Assembly (NCBI RefSeq): GCF_964340395.1
Contig: NC_135568.1
Location: 11,487,776 to 11,551,775, forward strand
Direction of reading: 5' to 3'
Origin: Glandiceps talaboti
Taxonomy: Eukaryota; Hemichordata; Enteropneusta; Spengelidae
Length of the DNA stretch: 64,000 nt
The notes beneath the pieces are model-generated. The model made no database searches. It was given only the letters and a program-made list of their open reading frames with translations, and was not told the DNA's origin. Shown here in pieces: positions 49,190 through 62,135 of this stretch. Within the stretch, counting starts at the first letter, position 1; each line of letters starts with the position of its first letter. The position numbers were made by a program, and so were the translations under genes.

Positions 49190-50353
49190 ACTTTGCAATT
49201 CAAGTATATGTCACTTCTGTGTTACTTTCCTTTGAAATACAATAAATTTTAGTTCATACAAAATTTATAATTGCTTGAAAATTGCCGACAGGTTTACATA
49301 AATCTAAAATCTCAACTATATTTCACAATATTTGTGTACCTTTTAGTATGCTCACCAAATGCTACACCTCCACATGGAGCAAACAAAAAATAAAACTTTT
49401 TGTACTGGATAGTGAATGATTTCTATATACATGTAGATAATTATACAAAAATGTATAAAAAACAAACTAATCTAATTCATCAATGACAAATACCAATAAA
49501 TAGTTAACATTTCATTAAGCCATCAATCAGTGAACTGACTTGCTAAAAAGTAATTTTCAATACTTGTACTTGAAAGTTGGAGACCAAAATAGTTGATCCT
49601 GTCCACACTATAGATTCCTGACAATGATCTTCCATGTGAGTGCAAAGCATTGAATAAAAGAATTTATTATATATAAGTGAATCACACTGGGAACCAAGAT
49701 ATTGTTCTTTATACCAAACTCAGATCTCATTATCAAAGCAATTATTTAGCCTTGGTTTTCCAGACTTCTAGAGAAAGTTGAGTGATTTCTAACACATGTA
49801 GATCATATAGTTATAATGCTGTCCACACTAGATGTTACACATGGAGGCCTACCGATACTTAAACTTGGGATTGACAATCGTAGCCTGTTTACTCACTGGA
49901 TCTGTGATGTTGCTACACTTGTTCTTTATCCAGCCTGTCCTGTATTGAGTTTTGAAATATCTGCAAAAGGTGATCGGTCACAATGTGGAGTGATTACATT
50001 ATGTCAGACTATACTATCATGGGTACTAGTATTCAAATGACGTCATTTTTGTAAATGTGCATTTGCAATTCCAATGAATGATGAGTCGACATTGATTAAC
50101 CAGTGACGGGTGTGATAATTCACACACATGTATACATGTGTATGACTATGATGTTAATGTGATGTATTACTAAATTTCTACATATAGACTTCCTAGTAAT
50201 GAGTGTAGCTAAAATAACTTCGAAATTTCTACCAGAACAAGCTGGATAGAGAACAGTATACCAGAGTAACATATCTAGTAAGTAGATTGACAGGCTAATT
50301 CTATCCTAGCTATGACTTCAGAGTCTAGTAATGTGTGTAATGTAAGTTCTCAT
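49190..50353. other. Putative intron, unassigned 74-codon frame
   Basis: The + strand frame 49816-50040 is somewhat less AT-biased than its surroundings but has no domain or splice context I recognise. A CRE-like atgacgtcat lies at 50038-50047. Confidence 0.35.
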
Positions 50354-50610
50354 ATAGTGTTTTCAACAAACTTTCCAAAGAATGATGCAATGGGGCTTGT
50401 TAACTTTCTCAATTCCAAGGGGTACACACAATCCCTCAGTTGTGGCTGAGGTGCATAAGATATATTGAAGTCCCCTGTCATACCAGGTCCCCAATTATAT
50501 CTTGACCAAGGACTATAGCCATTCAGAAATAATGCAGCGGCAGGGCTCAAGCTGACAACCTGCAGATTCCAAGCCGGTCAGTCATTCTGCTAATGATTCT
50601 ACAGCCACCA
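50354..50610 (-). mobile_element. tRNA-derived SINE, most complete copy of the GCGCTTT family
   Basis: Read on the minus strand, 50610-50540 is a tRNA-like head with box A-like tggctgtagaatcatt and box B-like ggttgtcagcttgagccc. The body follows (ccttggtcaag, ataattggggacctggt), then a tail (tttggaaagt...aacactatatgag) corresponding to the caaagcgc...gcgctatata tail of the copies at 24798 and 39899. This copy shows that the whole family is tRNA-headed. Confidence 0.65.
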
Positions 50611-50614
50611 GTTC

Positions 50615-51158
50615 TCCTAAATAACAGGTTTAAATTTCAACAAGACTTTAAAAATATAACAGGTGTTGTGTAATAGCAAACGCAGTTATCACTGTTCTGA
50701 ATGACTAAAATGTGACCAATGTGATAGGATCTCATAATGACATGTTACTGTCATCTCAGCTATTTATGTGTCTTCCCAATGCTGTTCTAGATCTCTCTCT
50801 AATCAAATCTAACACAAGTAGACAAGGCTTACATGTAGTCTAAAGGTACTGTACAGCTGGCAGTGTAAACCATTAGAGATTGCAGGTGGCAAATCTACGA
50901 AAATTCCTCATAGTCATACTAAACAGTAGTGTGCTAAAGGGCTGGGAAAGGAGAAAAAATCTGGTAAACTGGAATAGTGTCCCACACATTATACCATGTC
51001 ATGTACTTCAGCAGGTACAACAGCACAGTTATAAGTTAAAAATTAAGAACAGATATTATTGGAAAACAATAGTCCAGTTACAGAGAATGAAGCAACTGTA
51101 GATCAATTGTTGATATTTAAAAGTAATATGATGGAAAGATATGTCACTGTGTTTTGAG
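50615..51158. other. Putative intron, no exon seen
   Basis: No exon, RNA gene or repeat boundary is supported. Confidence 0.4.
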
Positions 51159-51192
51159 CCCTTCCCCCTCCCCCCTCCCCTACCCCATCCCA
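51159..51192 (-). other. G-quadruplex-forming tract (minus strand)
   Basis: The + strand has five C-runs of three to six (ccc tt ccccc t cccccc t cccc ta cccc). The minus strand therefore has at least four G-runs of four or more with 1-2-nt loops, a very strong G-quadruplex motif, with an i-motif on the other strand. Confidence 0.85.
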
Positions 51193-51194
51193 CC

Positions 51195-51989
51195 TACCGG
51201 GATTGCACACATGGAGCTATTTGCTTTCCTTCCATCCATCTGTTTATAGTAAACCATTTCTCTGACATGTAATTTCCACTTTTTTTAAACCTGCCACCAA
51301 AGTTATATATTACTGAACATATGTATTATTTGTGACTTTGTCATAAAGACTTTATGTTTATGCCATAACTAAATTATCATGTACTTCTTAAAGAAACTCA
51401 AGAACGTCAATATATACTGGGTTCATTCAAGGGTTGTCTAATCTGCTCACTCAGAATAAACTTGCTGGAACACTGAAGTGAGAGGAGCCATATCAAATGT
51501 CCCAGGAAATCGGTGATCCAATGTCTTGACTAGACAAAAGAGAATTCAATTATGTGTCAAGCCATCCATCAAAAATCTGTAGATATATGATATTATCTGA
51601 TAATCCTTTTAATCGTGGATGCTAAATGCAAGCAGGTATAAGATCCTATATTATATGCTGTATCAGGGTACTGTTGAAACAGCTGGATCCACTGAAGAAC
51701 CCTAGAACAGAAATTGTTTAAGCAATGCTGTACTAGTTGTAGGACTTTGTAGACAAGTGTTTGTCATAATAACTTGTTTCCTAAAAAATAATAATGATCA
51801 GACAAAAATAACAATGTTTCTTTCCTCACAATATACATGTAGGCCACTGACCCCACTTGTGAAAAGCAAACATGTAAGATTCAGACAAGAACTATGAATT
51901 CAAACAAGGAAGTCAGTTTCAATTATGTACAGCTTTTCATCGATTTTGAAAGCTCGGAAAATCTATTTCTGATTGCTTTAGCTTCATTT
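51195..51989. other. Putative intron, no exon seen
   Basis: No exon, RNA gene or repeat boundary is supported. Confidence 0.4.
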
Positions 51990-52437
51990 CTATCTATCTA
52001 TCTATCTATCTATCTATCAAATGAATTTATATTGCGCCAAATATTCAAAGAAAACAATGTTCAATGGCGCTTAGAGTTAGAAAGAAGATGAAAAAGCTCT
52101 CTGAAATATGTGAGTTTTCAAGCATTTTTTGAAAATGTTTACATTAGGAGAGGTTTTAATGTCCAGGGCAGGGGTGGAGAGTTCCAAAGTTCAGGAGCTG
52201 CTGAAGAGAAGGAGCGGCGACCATAGGAAACAAGATTCCATGTGGGTGTATGCAGAAGGCATTTATCCGATGAACGAAGAGTGCGTAGTGAAGAACGAGG
52301 TGTAATTAAGTTCTTGAGATATTGTGGAGAGAATCCATTTAGGGCTTTATAGGTGATGAGCAGAAGTTTGAAAACAATACGATGAGATATTGGAAGCCAA
52401 TGAAGTTGTTTTAGAATAGGGTTATGTGTTAACAGCT
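51990..52437 (-). pseudogene. CR1/L2-like LINE ORF2 C-terminus and 3' end, frameshifted
   Basis: Minus-strand translation from 52437 reads LKQLHWLPISHRIVFKLLLI, then TYKALNGFSP, LRTLRSSDKCLL, SFSSAAPELWNS and, after one frame change near 52160, NIFKKCLKTHIFQRAFSSSF and a stop. The LHWLPI, YKALNG, LRSSD, AAP.LWN and F-K..LKTHLF blocks are the conserved tail of CR1/L2/Rex1-type reverse transcriptases. A short 3' UTR with gcgcaatataaat and a (GATA)n tail (51990-52018 on +) mark the element's true 3' end. The copy is 5'-truncated at about 52437 and cannot move itself. Confidence 0.88.
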
Positions 52438-52439
52438 AT

Positions 52440-53896
52440 GGTAATTTTCTACACAGCGAACAAACTTATGTTTGCCATTCCTGCATATCGTAAACTACTA
52501 AAAACATGATATTTTTCAATTTATGTTTGTACATGTATCATATATAGTAACCTCCTTTATGGTATCACTACCACCCACTTTTGGAACAGTAATGTAAATT
52601 AATATGTAGTAAAAAAAAAATTTTTGAAAAATTCATGGTTCTATTTTGGAAGCGATTGTAACTATGCTATAGCACGTATTTACTGCTATATTGTTTTTTT
52701 TCTTAGAACTTTATTCCATTCTACTTATAAAATACATTTCCGATACTTTCAATAGTGTTAGGTTGTAGCTCATAGAAGGGTTAATCCCAAAACATCAGCT
52801 ATCTATCATCTTATTGGACTAAAGACATTTTATCTTAACTAGATTTTGTACAAAAATGTCTTCCAACATAAATTCCTTTTATAAAATTTAATCAGTTGGC
52901 TATGCATTTACCATACACCTTATAGAGGAGAAGATTGGTGCAAAACTAACCACAGAATATTGTACATACTCTTTACTAGTAGATCACGCCATATTGTACT
53001 ACAAGGCATAACCATCAATACCATCATTATCACAAAATATTTTTTCAGGCAGTTTTCACCATTCTTCATCATAACATGTATTTTTATGATAATGATTACC
53101 TTTGGTAATGTTAAAAATGACAGCTAGAAGAATATTTTATTGAAGGCTTTAGCTACTGGGTGTCATATGAGTGTGATTTACATGTAATTTCTCATCAATA
53201 TAAGTTGAGAATGGATAGAGTAGATTTGCGTGGAATTTTCTGGGGAAAAATGAGGTTATATAATGTGTAAAAATAGACCATGTAATTCTCAGTACCTGAA
53301 ATAGAATATTATTATTACTGCCTAGGTGCATCATAAAAATAACAAACATTCAATTTCTTAGTCAACACTAAATTTTGTGTAGCTTCTACTCCACGCACTT
53401 CACATGCATTACTATGAACGCACATGAGAATAAGTTGACCTAGTTCTATTTTGACCATCTAGCATGAGGTAAAATGTTATTGCAGGTACCAAGGATTCTA
53501 TCCTAATGCTAAATATATCTCTTGAAGCACAGATATTATATTCTGAAAATGTGTTTTCTGCAAAAATGTAGAGTAAAAATTCTAATGAGGACAACATTAT
53601 TGTAATACACTGAATTTTTTCTGAGTGGATAAATTTGAAATTAGTCTTAAGTCAATACAATCAATCCAAATCTGAATTTAAAAAGCTTTAAAAGGGGACA
53701 AAATATATTTGTATTCAATTTATGCATTCATGTATTAATTTGATAATTGAAAATTGGAAGTAAAAATTATAGTGAGAATGAAAATCATAGTATGCTCAAT
53801 TCTGTAAATTTGAAATTGGAAAGTTGATGCAATTCATATTAATTTTTGATAATCCATTTTAATAAATTTGCTTAAATACATTGACTTCTGTTTTAA
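52440..53896. other. Putative intron, no exon seen
   Basis: AT-rich. Frames of 60-66 codons on the minus strand are unsupported. Confidence 0.4.
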
Positions 53897-54232
53897 AGGC
53901 GCACAAGCTGGGTTTATATGTACTTAACTGTTACAGTAGTTTTTACTGCATATTCAAAAGGTGCTCACAGTATTCTACTCACTGATGTATACTTAACTAT
54001 CACTTGCAAGTGACTGAACTCAAACTGGTATTAGGATATAACTTTATGAACAAAAAATGTGCATAAAATCCCTACTAAAGTAAACAATCAACTGTTCTAG
54101 CAATGCCAGAAGACGATCATAATGGTATAATATATCAGACATGCATGAACATTAAGTTATACTAGGGTGTGGTTTTATCTAAGTATTTTCACTTGAGTAT
54201 TAAAAAGCTTATAAGCTCAACTTGTGCCACAC
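53897..54232. mobile_element. TTAA-duplicating MITE family A, copy 2
   Basis: A 336-bp element flanked by TTAA (53893-53896 and 54233-54236). The inverted ends are gcacaagctgggttta and ataagctcaacttgtgc. It matches 23324-23647 in direct orientation throughout (gactgaactcaa, ggtattaggata, gccagaagacgatca). The two copies are clearly diverged, so the family is not young. Confidence 0.72.
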
Positions 54233-54236
54233 TTAA

Positions 54237-55888
54237 AATATCATTTTGGAAGACTTGTTGTGAATATATTGTATGAAAGTTTTAGTACACATGTAGTTGT
54301 ACTCACAAATAGTTGTTCTGAAGGATTATTAACCATAAGAAATTTGTCAACTTTATGTGTAGACCAATAAATATACATGTATGTGATGAATTTCAAACAT
54401 GGGTAAATGATTTGATTTGAATTGATTTGGCAAAAAAATATTTTGAAAACCACAAACTAAAATGGATATACAATACGACAGCTAATCATATTCGCAGGAA
54501 AGACAAAACAGATATAGCACTGAATACATGTACCTTTACCAAGGATGACACACAAGATTGAACAATTTATTTCCATTGTGGTAATCTCACTTAAAATATC
54601 ACACAAAAGGATCAAAAATAGTCACCAGTTTGGTATTATATATAAATCATGTATGAATATTTAAAAGTTACGGTACATTAATTATGTTGTTTCACTCACT
54701 AACAGTAGCTCTGCAGAATTGTTCATCTTCCAAATTTATCAATTTTATCTTTTTATACCATGATATGCAAAGGTGTCAAACATTAATCATCTTCAGATCA
54801 AGTGTATAGAAAAGGTAAAGGCAGTGACAGGATAAGTTAATGAAAGAGAATTCAGCTTGATCACATTATGCAAGTTTGAAAGTTATGCCTTATTGTACTA
54901 GTCTAGATACTATCCTGGCTTCAAATCTCAAGATTTCTCTTCATCCTGTTCAAAGCCATGGATGGCACCCTACTGAGACTGTTTGGTACAAACATGTATT
55001 TAGTTTCTGAACTCGGTAACTGTTGTTCTGAAGAGAATCGTTTACCCTAGATTTGAAAGATCAGTGGTCATTAACAACCAAGTAGAAATGCTTGTGTTAA
55101 TTCTTGCTAAAATGTAACTCTGGTTTCAAACAGTTGTTGTCTTAAAGAACTATAAAACTGTCTCTACTTGATGAAATTGGCAATGAAAACAGTTGTTTGT
55201 TTATGGGAATAATCATAAAAATGTGAATGTTTTTCTAACCGTCTTCTTTCAACATCATAAGTCACAAACCAAAAGTCAAGTAATCTATCAAGCTATAAAA
55301 GTAGTTATTGTCTCTCTTCAGCAATGATTTTATAGCGAGATAGGTAAAAAATGTACTTTTCTCACTTGAAAGTATATTAAATGGATGCTAATAAAATGGT
55401 CAATGTAAATACTTAGGTATCATATTCAGAAAACACATTATTAGTCAAGGTCATGGGTTAGTTTCTTATTGGAAAGCTTCCCACTCATAATATTATTATA
55501 GACACTTCATTGTCATCATAAAACCAAAACTTTCAATTAAATTGTGCCAATTGCTTGACGAATAGGGCAAAGGTCAGTGCTTGACTTGCATCCACACCTT
55601 GGATGATTGTGAGTTGTAACTCCTGGCTACACTTTACCATTTCACTGTACTCTTTAAATCTTTGATGAGTTTTGAAAACGAAATGTGAAGGTTGTATGGA
55701 TGAGTGCTTGTTGTCATCCTGACATAATATATGTTGTCTTTTGAATGGCATACAAGTCATGCTTGATGAGTTCTCTAACTATGCATGCATCAATGATATT
55801 GATACTATCAGTAATGGATTACTGATTTAGGCAGTTATACACATAAAAAAGGATTACTATCAAGAAACAAATTACAGTCATTTAAAAC
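54237..55888. other. Putative intron, one unassigned frame
   Basis: A 75-codon minus-strand frame (55760-55533) has a fairly protein-like residue mix and ends ALFVKQLAQFN. It has no recognised family and no clear flanking splice sites, so it is not called a gene. Confidence 0.35.
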
Positions 55889-56227
55889 TGCACTAGCTGC
55901 AACATTTTTTGAAACTGTTACAGTATTGTTAGTTTTAATAACTTACTTGTAACATTGTTCATCACGAGATGTTTTGGATCACCTATGGGTAAAGATATCT
56001 GTGTAGCAGTACAGGTAGTACGGTGCAATATAGCCAATCAAATTTAGTTTTGGGTCTGCACCTAAAAATCACACCCCATTGAATCATGGTTTCATCTTTA
56101 TTACTTTTAGATAAAATAGACCTTTTGGTAACGTACAGTGTCTAATCAGTGATATTTCAAGACTTTCCATAAACATATTGTCGATTTGTCTGTTCAAAGA
56201 AATAGTATCCCTGTTATAGCTTGTGCA
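55889..56227. mobile_element. TGCACTAGC-ended MITE, copy 2
   Basis: A 339-bp relative of 48913-49183. The ends tgcactagctgcaac and gttatagcttgtgca are inverted, with further AAAAC symmetry just outside (aaaac on the left, gtttt on the right). It is longer than copy 1 because of an internal segment near 55960-56030. Confidence 0.68.
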
Positions 56228-56245
56228 GGTTTTACATTCTTGCAT

Positions 56246-56439
56246 ACATGTACAATGCATGCACGCACGCACGCACGCACGCATGCATGTACGCATGCAC
56301 ATGTACACACACACATACACGGTCATGCATGCATGCATGTATGTATGTATGTATGTATGTATGTATGTATGTATGTATGTATGTATGTATGTATGCATGC
56401 ATGCATGCATGCATGTATGTATGTATGAATGTATGTATG

Positions 56440-56473
<34 letters not shown>

Positions 56474-56480
56474 TGTACCT
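56246..56480. repeat. (GCAC/TGCA/TATG)n compound microsatellite
   Basis: GCAC units, then an ACAC stretch, TGCA, a long (TATG)n, TGCA again and (TATG)n. All Cys-Met-Tyr-Val-rich or His-Thr-Tyr-Ile-rich frames are artefacts. Confidence 0.96.
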
Positions 56481-56484
56481 GGTA

Positions 56485-57510
56485 TGTATCTATACACTGT
56501 TTTGACTGAATGATTTACTTTGTAAGTGTAGTCATAGTGAAGGAGGATTATACATGTCCAGCGTGGATGTTTTTATTATTTTATTTATGGTCCATAAAAT
56601 ATAAATCTCTAGAGTAGATCAGCAAGAGAGGACAATAGAATTAACTGTACTCATTTTAAGTGAAATTACTTTGCAGTTAGGATTATGTCAGTTGAAAAGA
56701 ACCAGCTAAGTAATGCTTATGGTACAAAATTGCTGCATAAAACTGATTAAGGTCCTTGCATTGAGTGATAAATTGATGAAAGTACAAACTTTCAAAAGAA
56801 GCATGTTTTTAATCTAATAATTTACCAAGTCAATAAGAAATTTGCTGACCCCATAAATTATGCACATGACAATCTCTAGTTGTGGGTTGCATTTTAAAAT
56901 GTCTATATATTTATGATAGAAGTGACACGGTAGTTTTTATATCATATTTCTATATTTTTGGGGGTTATATGGTTGGTTGAGGTATTAAATCACAAACAAA
57001 ATCGAAATATTCATATTACAGCATGGGCAAAAGTCTTCTTCTTGATTGTTTTCTGCTTGTCTATTCCCAGTTGGAACACATTTTCATTATATTTCCAAGT
57101 CATAAAGATATCAAATCAGAAGTCTACATGTTAGTTACGTAGTATACTTTATTGACATTTCCTGAAACAGTCAATGTAACACATGTAACACAATCTTTCT
57201 GTAAATCTTGCAAATATCACTATAAATAATTTAATGATTACCTGGAGAAGTTGCCTGATATCTATGTAACACACTTTGAGGATTTATAGTTTAATGTTAA
57301 TATTTACTTGCAAGTGAAACAAATGCAACATTCATCACAATAGATATTTATATTTTCCCCTCACACTCATCAAATATTCAAATAAAGGACTTTTGTAACA
57401 AGATGAATAATATGAAGTTCATAATGGTCGTATTAGAAACATTAAATTCTGTATAAAAAGAAATGATTGCTTATATTCACAAAATTACAACGTGCTTCCT
57501 GTCCAATACC
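56485..57510. other. Putative intron, no exon seen
   Basis: AT-rich, with no supported features. Confidence 0.4.
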
Positions 57511-57514
57511 TTGT

Positions 57515-57660
57515 GCTTACCATGTATTTACCATGTGCTAAGCCATGTATTTACCATGTGCTGCTTACCATATGTTTACCATGAGCTTACCATGTATTTA
57601 CCATGTGCTTACCATGTGTTTACCATGTGCTTACCATGTATTTACCATGTGCTTCATGTC
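57515..57660. repeat. Minisatellite of 10-11-bp units (taccatgt(g/a)ctt)
   Basis: About thirteen copies of taccatgt followed by gct, att or gtt. It has a short, regular unit unlike the longer minisatellites elsewhere in the window. Confidence 0.93.
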
Positions 57661-57664
57661 CAAA

Positions 57665-60475
57665 AGGTTCAGGCCCACAGGATCAGTCATTTTTTTATTT
57701 TTCTCACTTTTATCAAAAAATATTCACGAGCAAGACAATCGTCTTTGAAATCTTGACCGTTTAAAAATGATAATGACACATCAATCATGTTCAGAGTTTA
57801 GTTGATATCCTGGTTATGTAAACAGTTATTGTTTGTTATTAAATGTTAGAGAATTTGCTTGGGAAGATATATGAGAAAACTACATAATGTAATTGCATGT
57901 TTAGGCTTTGGCTGTGTCAATTTGCCATAAACATGATGATAACCAAAATGTGTGGCAGTTATACAGATTTAGCTTGATTTAGACATGTGTTTTGTCGTTG
58001 ATATGATGTCTATAAATTGAAATTGTATGTAATTCAAAATAAGTATATTGTATTATGTTTTATAGTTTGTATTCATAAACAGGTATACAAATTGGAAAAA
58101 AAGAAATTCTCATATGAAAAGTAACATTTTGATGTAGTGACTAAATCAGACAGTTTCATGTAATGAAAGATATCATGTTGTTCAATAATTATAGCATCCA
58201 TATCGCATCTATAATTCAGTAATTGTAGGAATATTTTTAAATATGCCAGTAGTTGTCAGTTTTCAGTCAGTGTGGAAAAAGTTCAAATATTCCGGGAGAA
58301 TAACAGAGAATATGAGTGTGTAGTCATGGTAAAACTTTAATGCTAAAATAGTAATAAAATTATCAGGAACCAACAAAATATGCATATAGTAATGTTACAT
58401 AGCCAGCAAATTGGGAAAGACATTTGATATCAAAAAGTACAGCCTTACCATAGAGTAGAGAGCATCATCTTTACTTCTAGGTTGCACATTAATGTCTGCT
58501 TCATGAGTATACATTCTAGCAAAGTTACCCGATATACAAGGGAGAAAGGAGTAGATCACAACACAGCACCACACAAAGTTTAGTTTGTATCCAAAAGAAG
58601 ACGAAGAAGGAGAGCTTGATCGTGTGAAGTATATATTTCCAAGATGAGAGATGGATGATTATAGTGAAGATAGGGGAGCACATTGAAAGGGTGCTTCAGG
58701 CATATGACGAGAATCTCTGAGGTGCTATTTAGATGTACATGTAACTTAGACAGTCATCTGGAAGAGTGCGACAAAGGAGTTTTGCAGTCAAGCTTTGAAA
58801 AGGAGACTTAAGCATTAATTTAGTTGTTGGGATCAAAATCAAATTAGCAGCAGAGATCCACAAATTGATTCTCAAAACCCATTGATTACTTTCCAGTGAA
58901 ATGAATCCACAAACACTGCATACAGTGTGTACCATAGAAACAGCTAGAGTGAATAGATCCTGCCCAGATGAGTTAACTGCAATAAATTGCTGGATGCACG
59001 CACCAGACAACTTCCAATTTTCCACAGATCAATAGATGATGTGAATAGCAATTAACTCGATGATTAGTTGTGACTCTTTCTCAGCAAATCTCTGCTGTAC
59101 CACCAGGGAAGCAATTATCCTCCTTAAGACTAAATATATCTAATTATCAATACATCCAAGATGAAAATTAACATAAAGGTTAAAAGTTCACGCTGATGTG
59201 TACATGAACTAGCTTAAAAGGTTAGTGTGAAGATGATATTTAGCAAAATGAGAATGAGCATCTAATAATATGCACTGAATAATTCATGTTACAATTTAGA
59301 TGTATCATGTCATGATAAGAAGAGTTAGAGCTCCAGCTGAACATGAATATCCCTGACTATCTGTTCTCACAGCAGAGATGATAAGTGGTGTCTGTGTTCT
59401 GGTTCATCAGCTTTAACTACTACACAGTATTACCAGATCTTTCACTTTCAGTAATTAAGTTGTAATTATATGTGAAGTGTACTGCAGCTGTAGATCTCTC
59501 AAAGTGTAGGACAGATTGCATCAATAGATACTGATTTGTAAAATACTATGCTAGTAGTTTGAGTAGGATGAAACTAAATCGACAGTATACAAATGTACTG
59601 TATACTGTCACTGCACAGTTAACTGGAGACCAGCTTTACACAGTTGAATGTGATTTAATATAGCGTGATTTTGGTTTCGTATTCAATAGGTTTAATCAAA
59701 TACTCCATAATGAAAGAGATTATAATGTACAATATTGAGGCATTGCATGAAATAACTAACATATATAAGGTATTACAATACAGATTACATTCCCTTCCAA
59801 GGGACAGGAAATCATTATTTTTGCCCCTTCGTCAAAATCCTAGCAGTACGGAACACTTGGTCTTTAGTAGTACATGTGTATAGCAAGTAGAGATCTGATA
59901 CTAAAAAGAACATAATATTTAGTTTCTGACTGAGAAATTCCTTGAGAGTCTCTGATCTAGTTACCTGAGTAACGAAATTACTGATTGTATCTTTTTTTTT
60001 AAATTGTTACTTAAGGTTTACATTCAGTTCCAGTGCATACAATAATCACCCAAACATATGATCCATTGTTTTGTTAGTGATCTTACTAAATCTTGATGGT
60101 AATTACAACACAGTAATGTTTCCTGTGATATACAAATAGAGATAAAATAGCAATTTTCTCAGTGCCTAGAATATTGGCAGGTAAAAATCTTGAAGCAGAT
60201 AAGGTCATAGAAATAAGTCTTCCATCTGATTTTAATAAGTTTAGGTAAATCACACTATTTGAGTGCATTCTTATAAAGACTAGCATAGCTATGGGAATGC
60301 GTAATTGTTGCTGTATGTTTTGCCAACTTGCATGTATTGAACCTGGTGAATATTGTGTGTTGTCAAAATAAAAGTTATTGCTACATAGATAAGATATGAA
60401 TACTTTCACAACAGTGAATGTGGTAATATGATTAGTTGATGATTTGAAGTTTAGATTATACAGCTGTTTTTAAAG
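57665..60475. other. Putative intron, no exon seen
   Basis: A 98-codon minus-strand frame (58729-59025) and a 107-codon one (60086-60409) show no domain or splice support. No other feature is seen. Confidence 0.4.
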
Positions 60476-60680
60476 CATCACCACCACCACCATTATCATT
60501 ATCGCGACTACTGCAACCACCACCACCACCACCATTATCATCATTATCACTACCACCACCACCAATATTTTCATTGTTATAATCATCATCATCATCATCT
60601 TCATTATCATCTTCATCACATTCACCTATATCACCATCACCATCGTCATCATCATTATTATTATTATTATCATTATAGTC
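60476..60680. repeat. Compound trinucleotide array (ACC/ATC/ATT)
   Basis: Interleaved ACC, ATC and ATT units with scattered substitutions over about 200 bp. Confidence 0.93.
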
Positions 60681-60684
60681 ATGT

Positions 60685-61565
60685 TTTATACAAAGATCAC
60701 TTTGCTGAATGTGTATGATAATATTAAGATAGGTAGTAATGATAACTGATGAATTATGTAAAAATATGAAACAATGATGAAAGAGAAAACAAATAGAAAA
60801 TGATGCAGTGAGACATTAAAAAAAGTTCAAAATTGATATGTATCCTGCTGTATATCTTTGTGGTTTATATAATAAAGAAATAAAATAGAAAGTGATGGAG
60901 TGGGAAATAAAAAAAAGTAGTTTAAAAGTGATGTACAACAAGAATCTGTATCCTGTTGTATATCTTTGTAGTTAAGAAAATCAGGACTTATTTGTGAACT
61001 TCACTTTTAATTACAGTTTTCATAGTGAAACTCTAAAAAAAAAAGTTTAACACTACAGGCATATTCATCAGTATGTAATTGTTACAAATCACAAGTATGT
61101 ATGAAGGAGAAGTGTGATTAAAAGTACAATCACCATCAGTTCATCAAAGCATTAAGAAATCTACTTCAATGTGTCACTGACAGATACAACTTTAAATACC
61201 AATAATGAAACCTCAGTTGTAGAAATGACTCAATTGGTATCGACAATTAACTCTTAAGTAGATTTAACCTTTAGAATGGTGTACAGCTGAGTCCATCATG
61301 GTGGGGTAATGTAGCGCAGTGAAGTGAAGTGAAGTGTATCTCACAGATTCATTTTGAACATAGTCATGTCAAATATTGGTATGAGGGGAATTGAATTCGA
61401 CAACTGTGTTCAAATTTTGTTCAGCAGTATCTATCTCACATCTTCATTTTGAGTGCATTGGACATTGATGTTAAAATATGTATACAGGAGAGTCCATGTT
61501 ATTGATGCAATGTTGATTTGAGTGGCAATCACTCAATGAATTCAAAACATTCACTGATCCAAGGA
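60685..61565. other. Putative intron, no exon seen
   Basis: There is a diverged 90-bp duplication around gta(t)cctg(c/t)tgtatatctttg (60841 and 60948). No exon is supported. Confidence 0.4.
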
Positions 61566-61569
61566 AGGA

Positions 61570-62135
61570 CATTGCTAGAAATCTCAAATTACTTTGGTAC
61601 CAAGCATATACTCTGACTATTATTTCTTGAAGTTATTGTTTGTGATGTCTAAATCTGACAGTCAACTAGCCTCTCCTTGGAGAAAAAGAAGCTATGTTAA
61701 CAATAACAGGCCACATTGAGAAAATTTTACTCTGGGACCAAATGATTACTTAACTTTTTCTCATGAAGTAATTCTCTGTATTGAAATATGATTGTCAACC
61801 AGTCTCTCCTAAAGTCATTGGAGAAGAATTAAGCTCAGTTAACAAACAGGTCACATTAACCGAATTTTACTTTAGGACCAAGTGTTTACTCAACTATTTC
61901 TTGTAGGTATTCTCAGTGACATTTGTAATCTCTGATAGTAAACCAGCCTCTCCTTGGAGAAAAGAATCTATGTTGACAAACAGGTCACATTAACCAAATT
62001 TTACTCAAGGACCAAGCATATACTCAACTACTTCTTGAAGGTATTCTCTGTGACCTTAAGATCTGAAAGTAAACCAGCCTCTCCTTGGAGAACAGAAGCT
62101 GTGTGATTAACAAACAAGTCACATTGATGGCATTA
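61570..62135. repeat. Minisatellite, about 130-145-bp unit, 4+ copies
   Basis: ccag(c/t)ctctcctt(g)gagaa(a)agaa recurs near 61670, 61800, 61947 and 62077. Linked blocks are aacaggtcacatt, attttactc..gaccaa and tcttgaaggtattctctg. Copies are about 80-90% identical. Confidence 0.88.

Noticed and set aside
55533-55760. 75-codon minus-strand frame with fairly protein-like composition
   Set aside because: No family recognised and no convincing acceptor or donor at its edges. It is kept only as a note.
58729-59025. 98-codon minus-strand frame
   Set aside because: Composition and length are within chance for a 64-kb AT-rich window. No domain.
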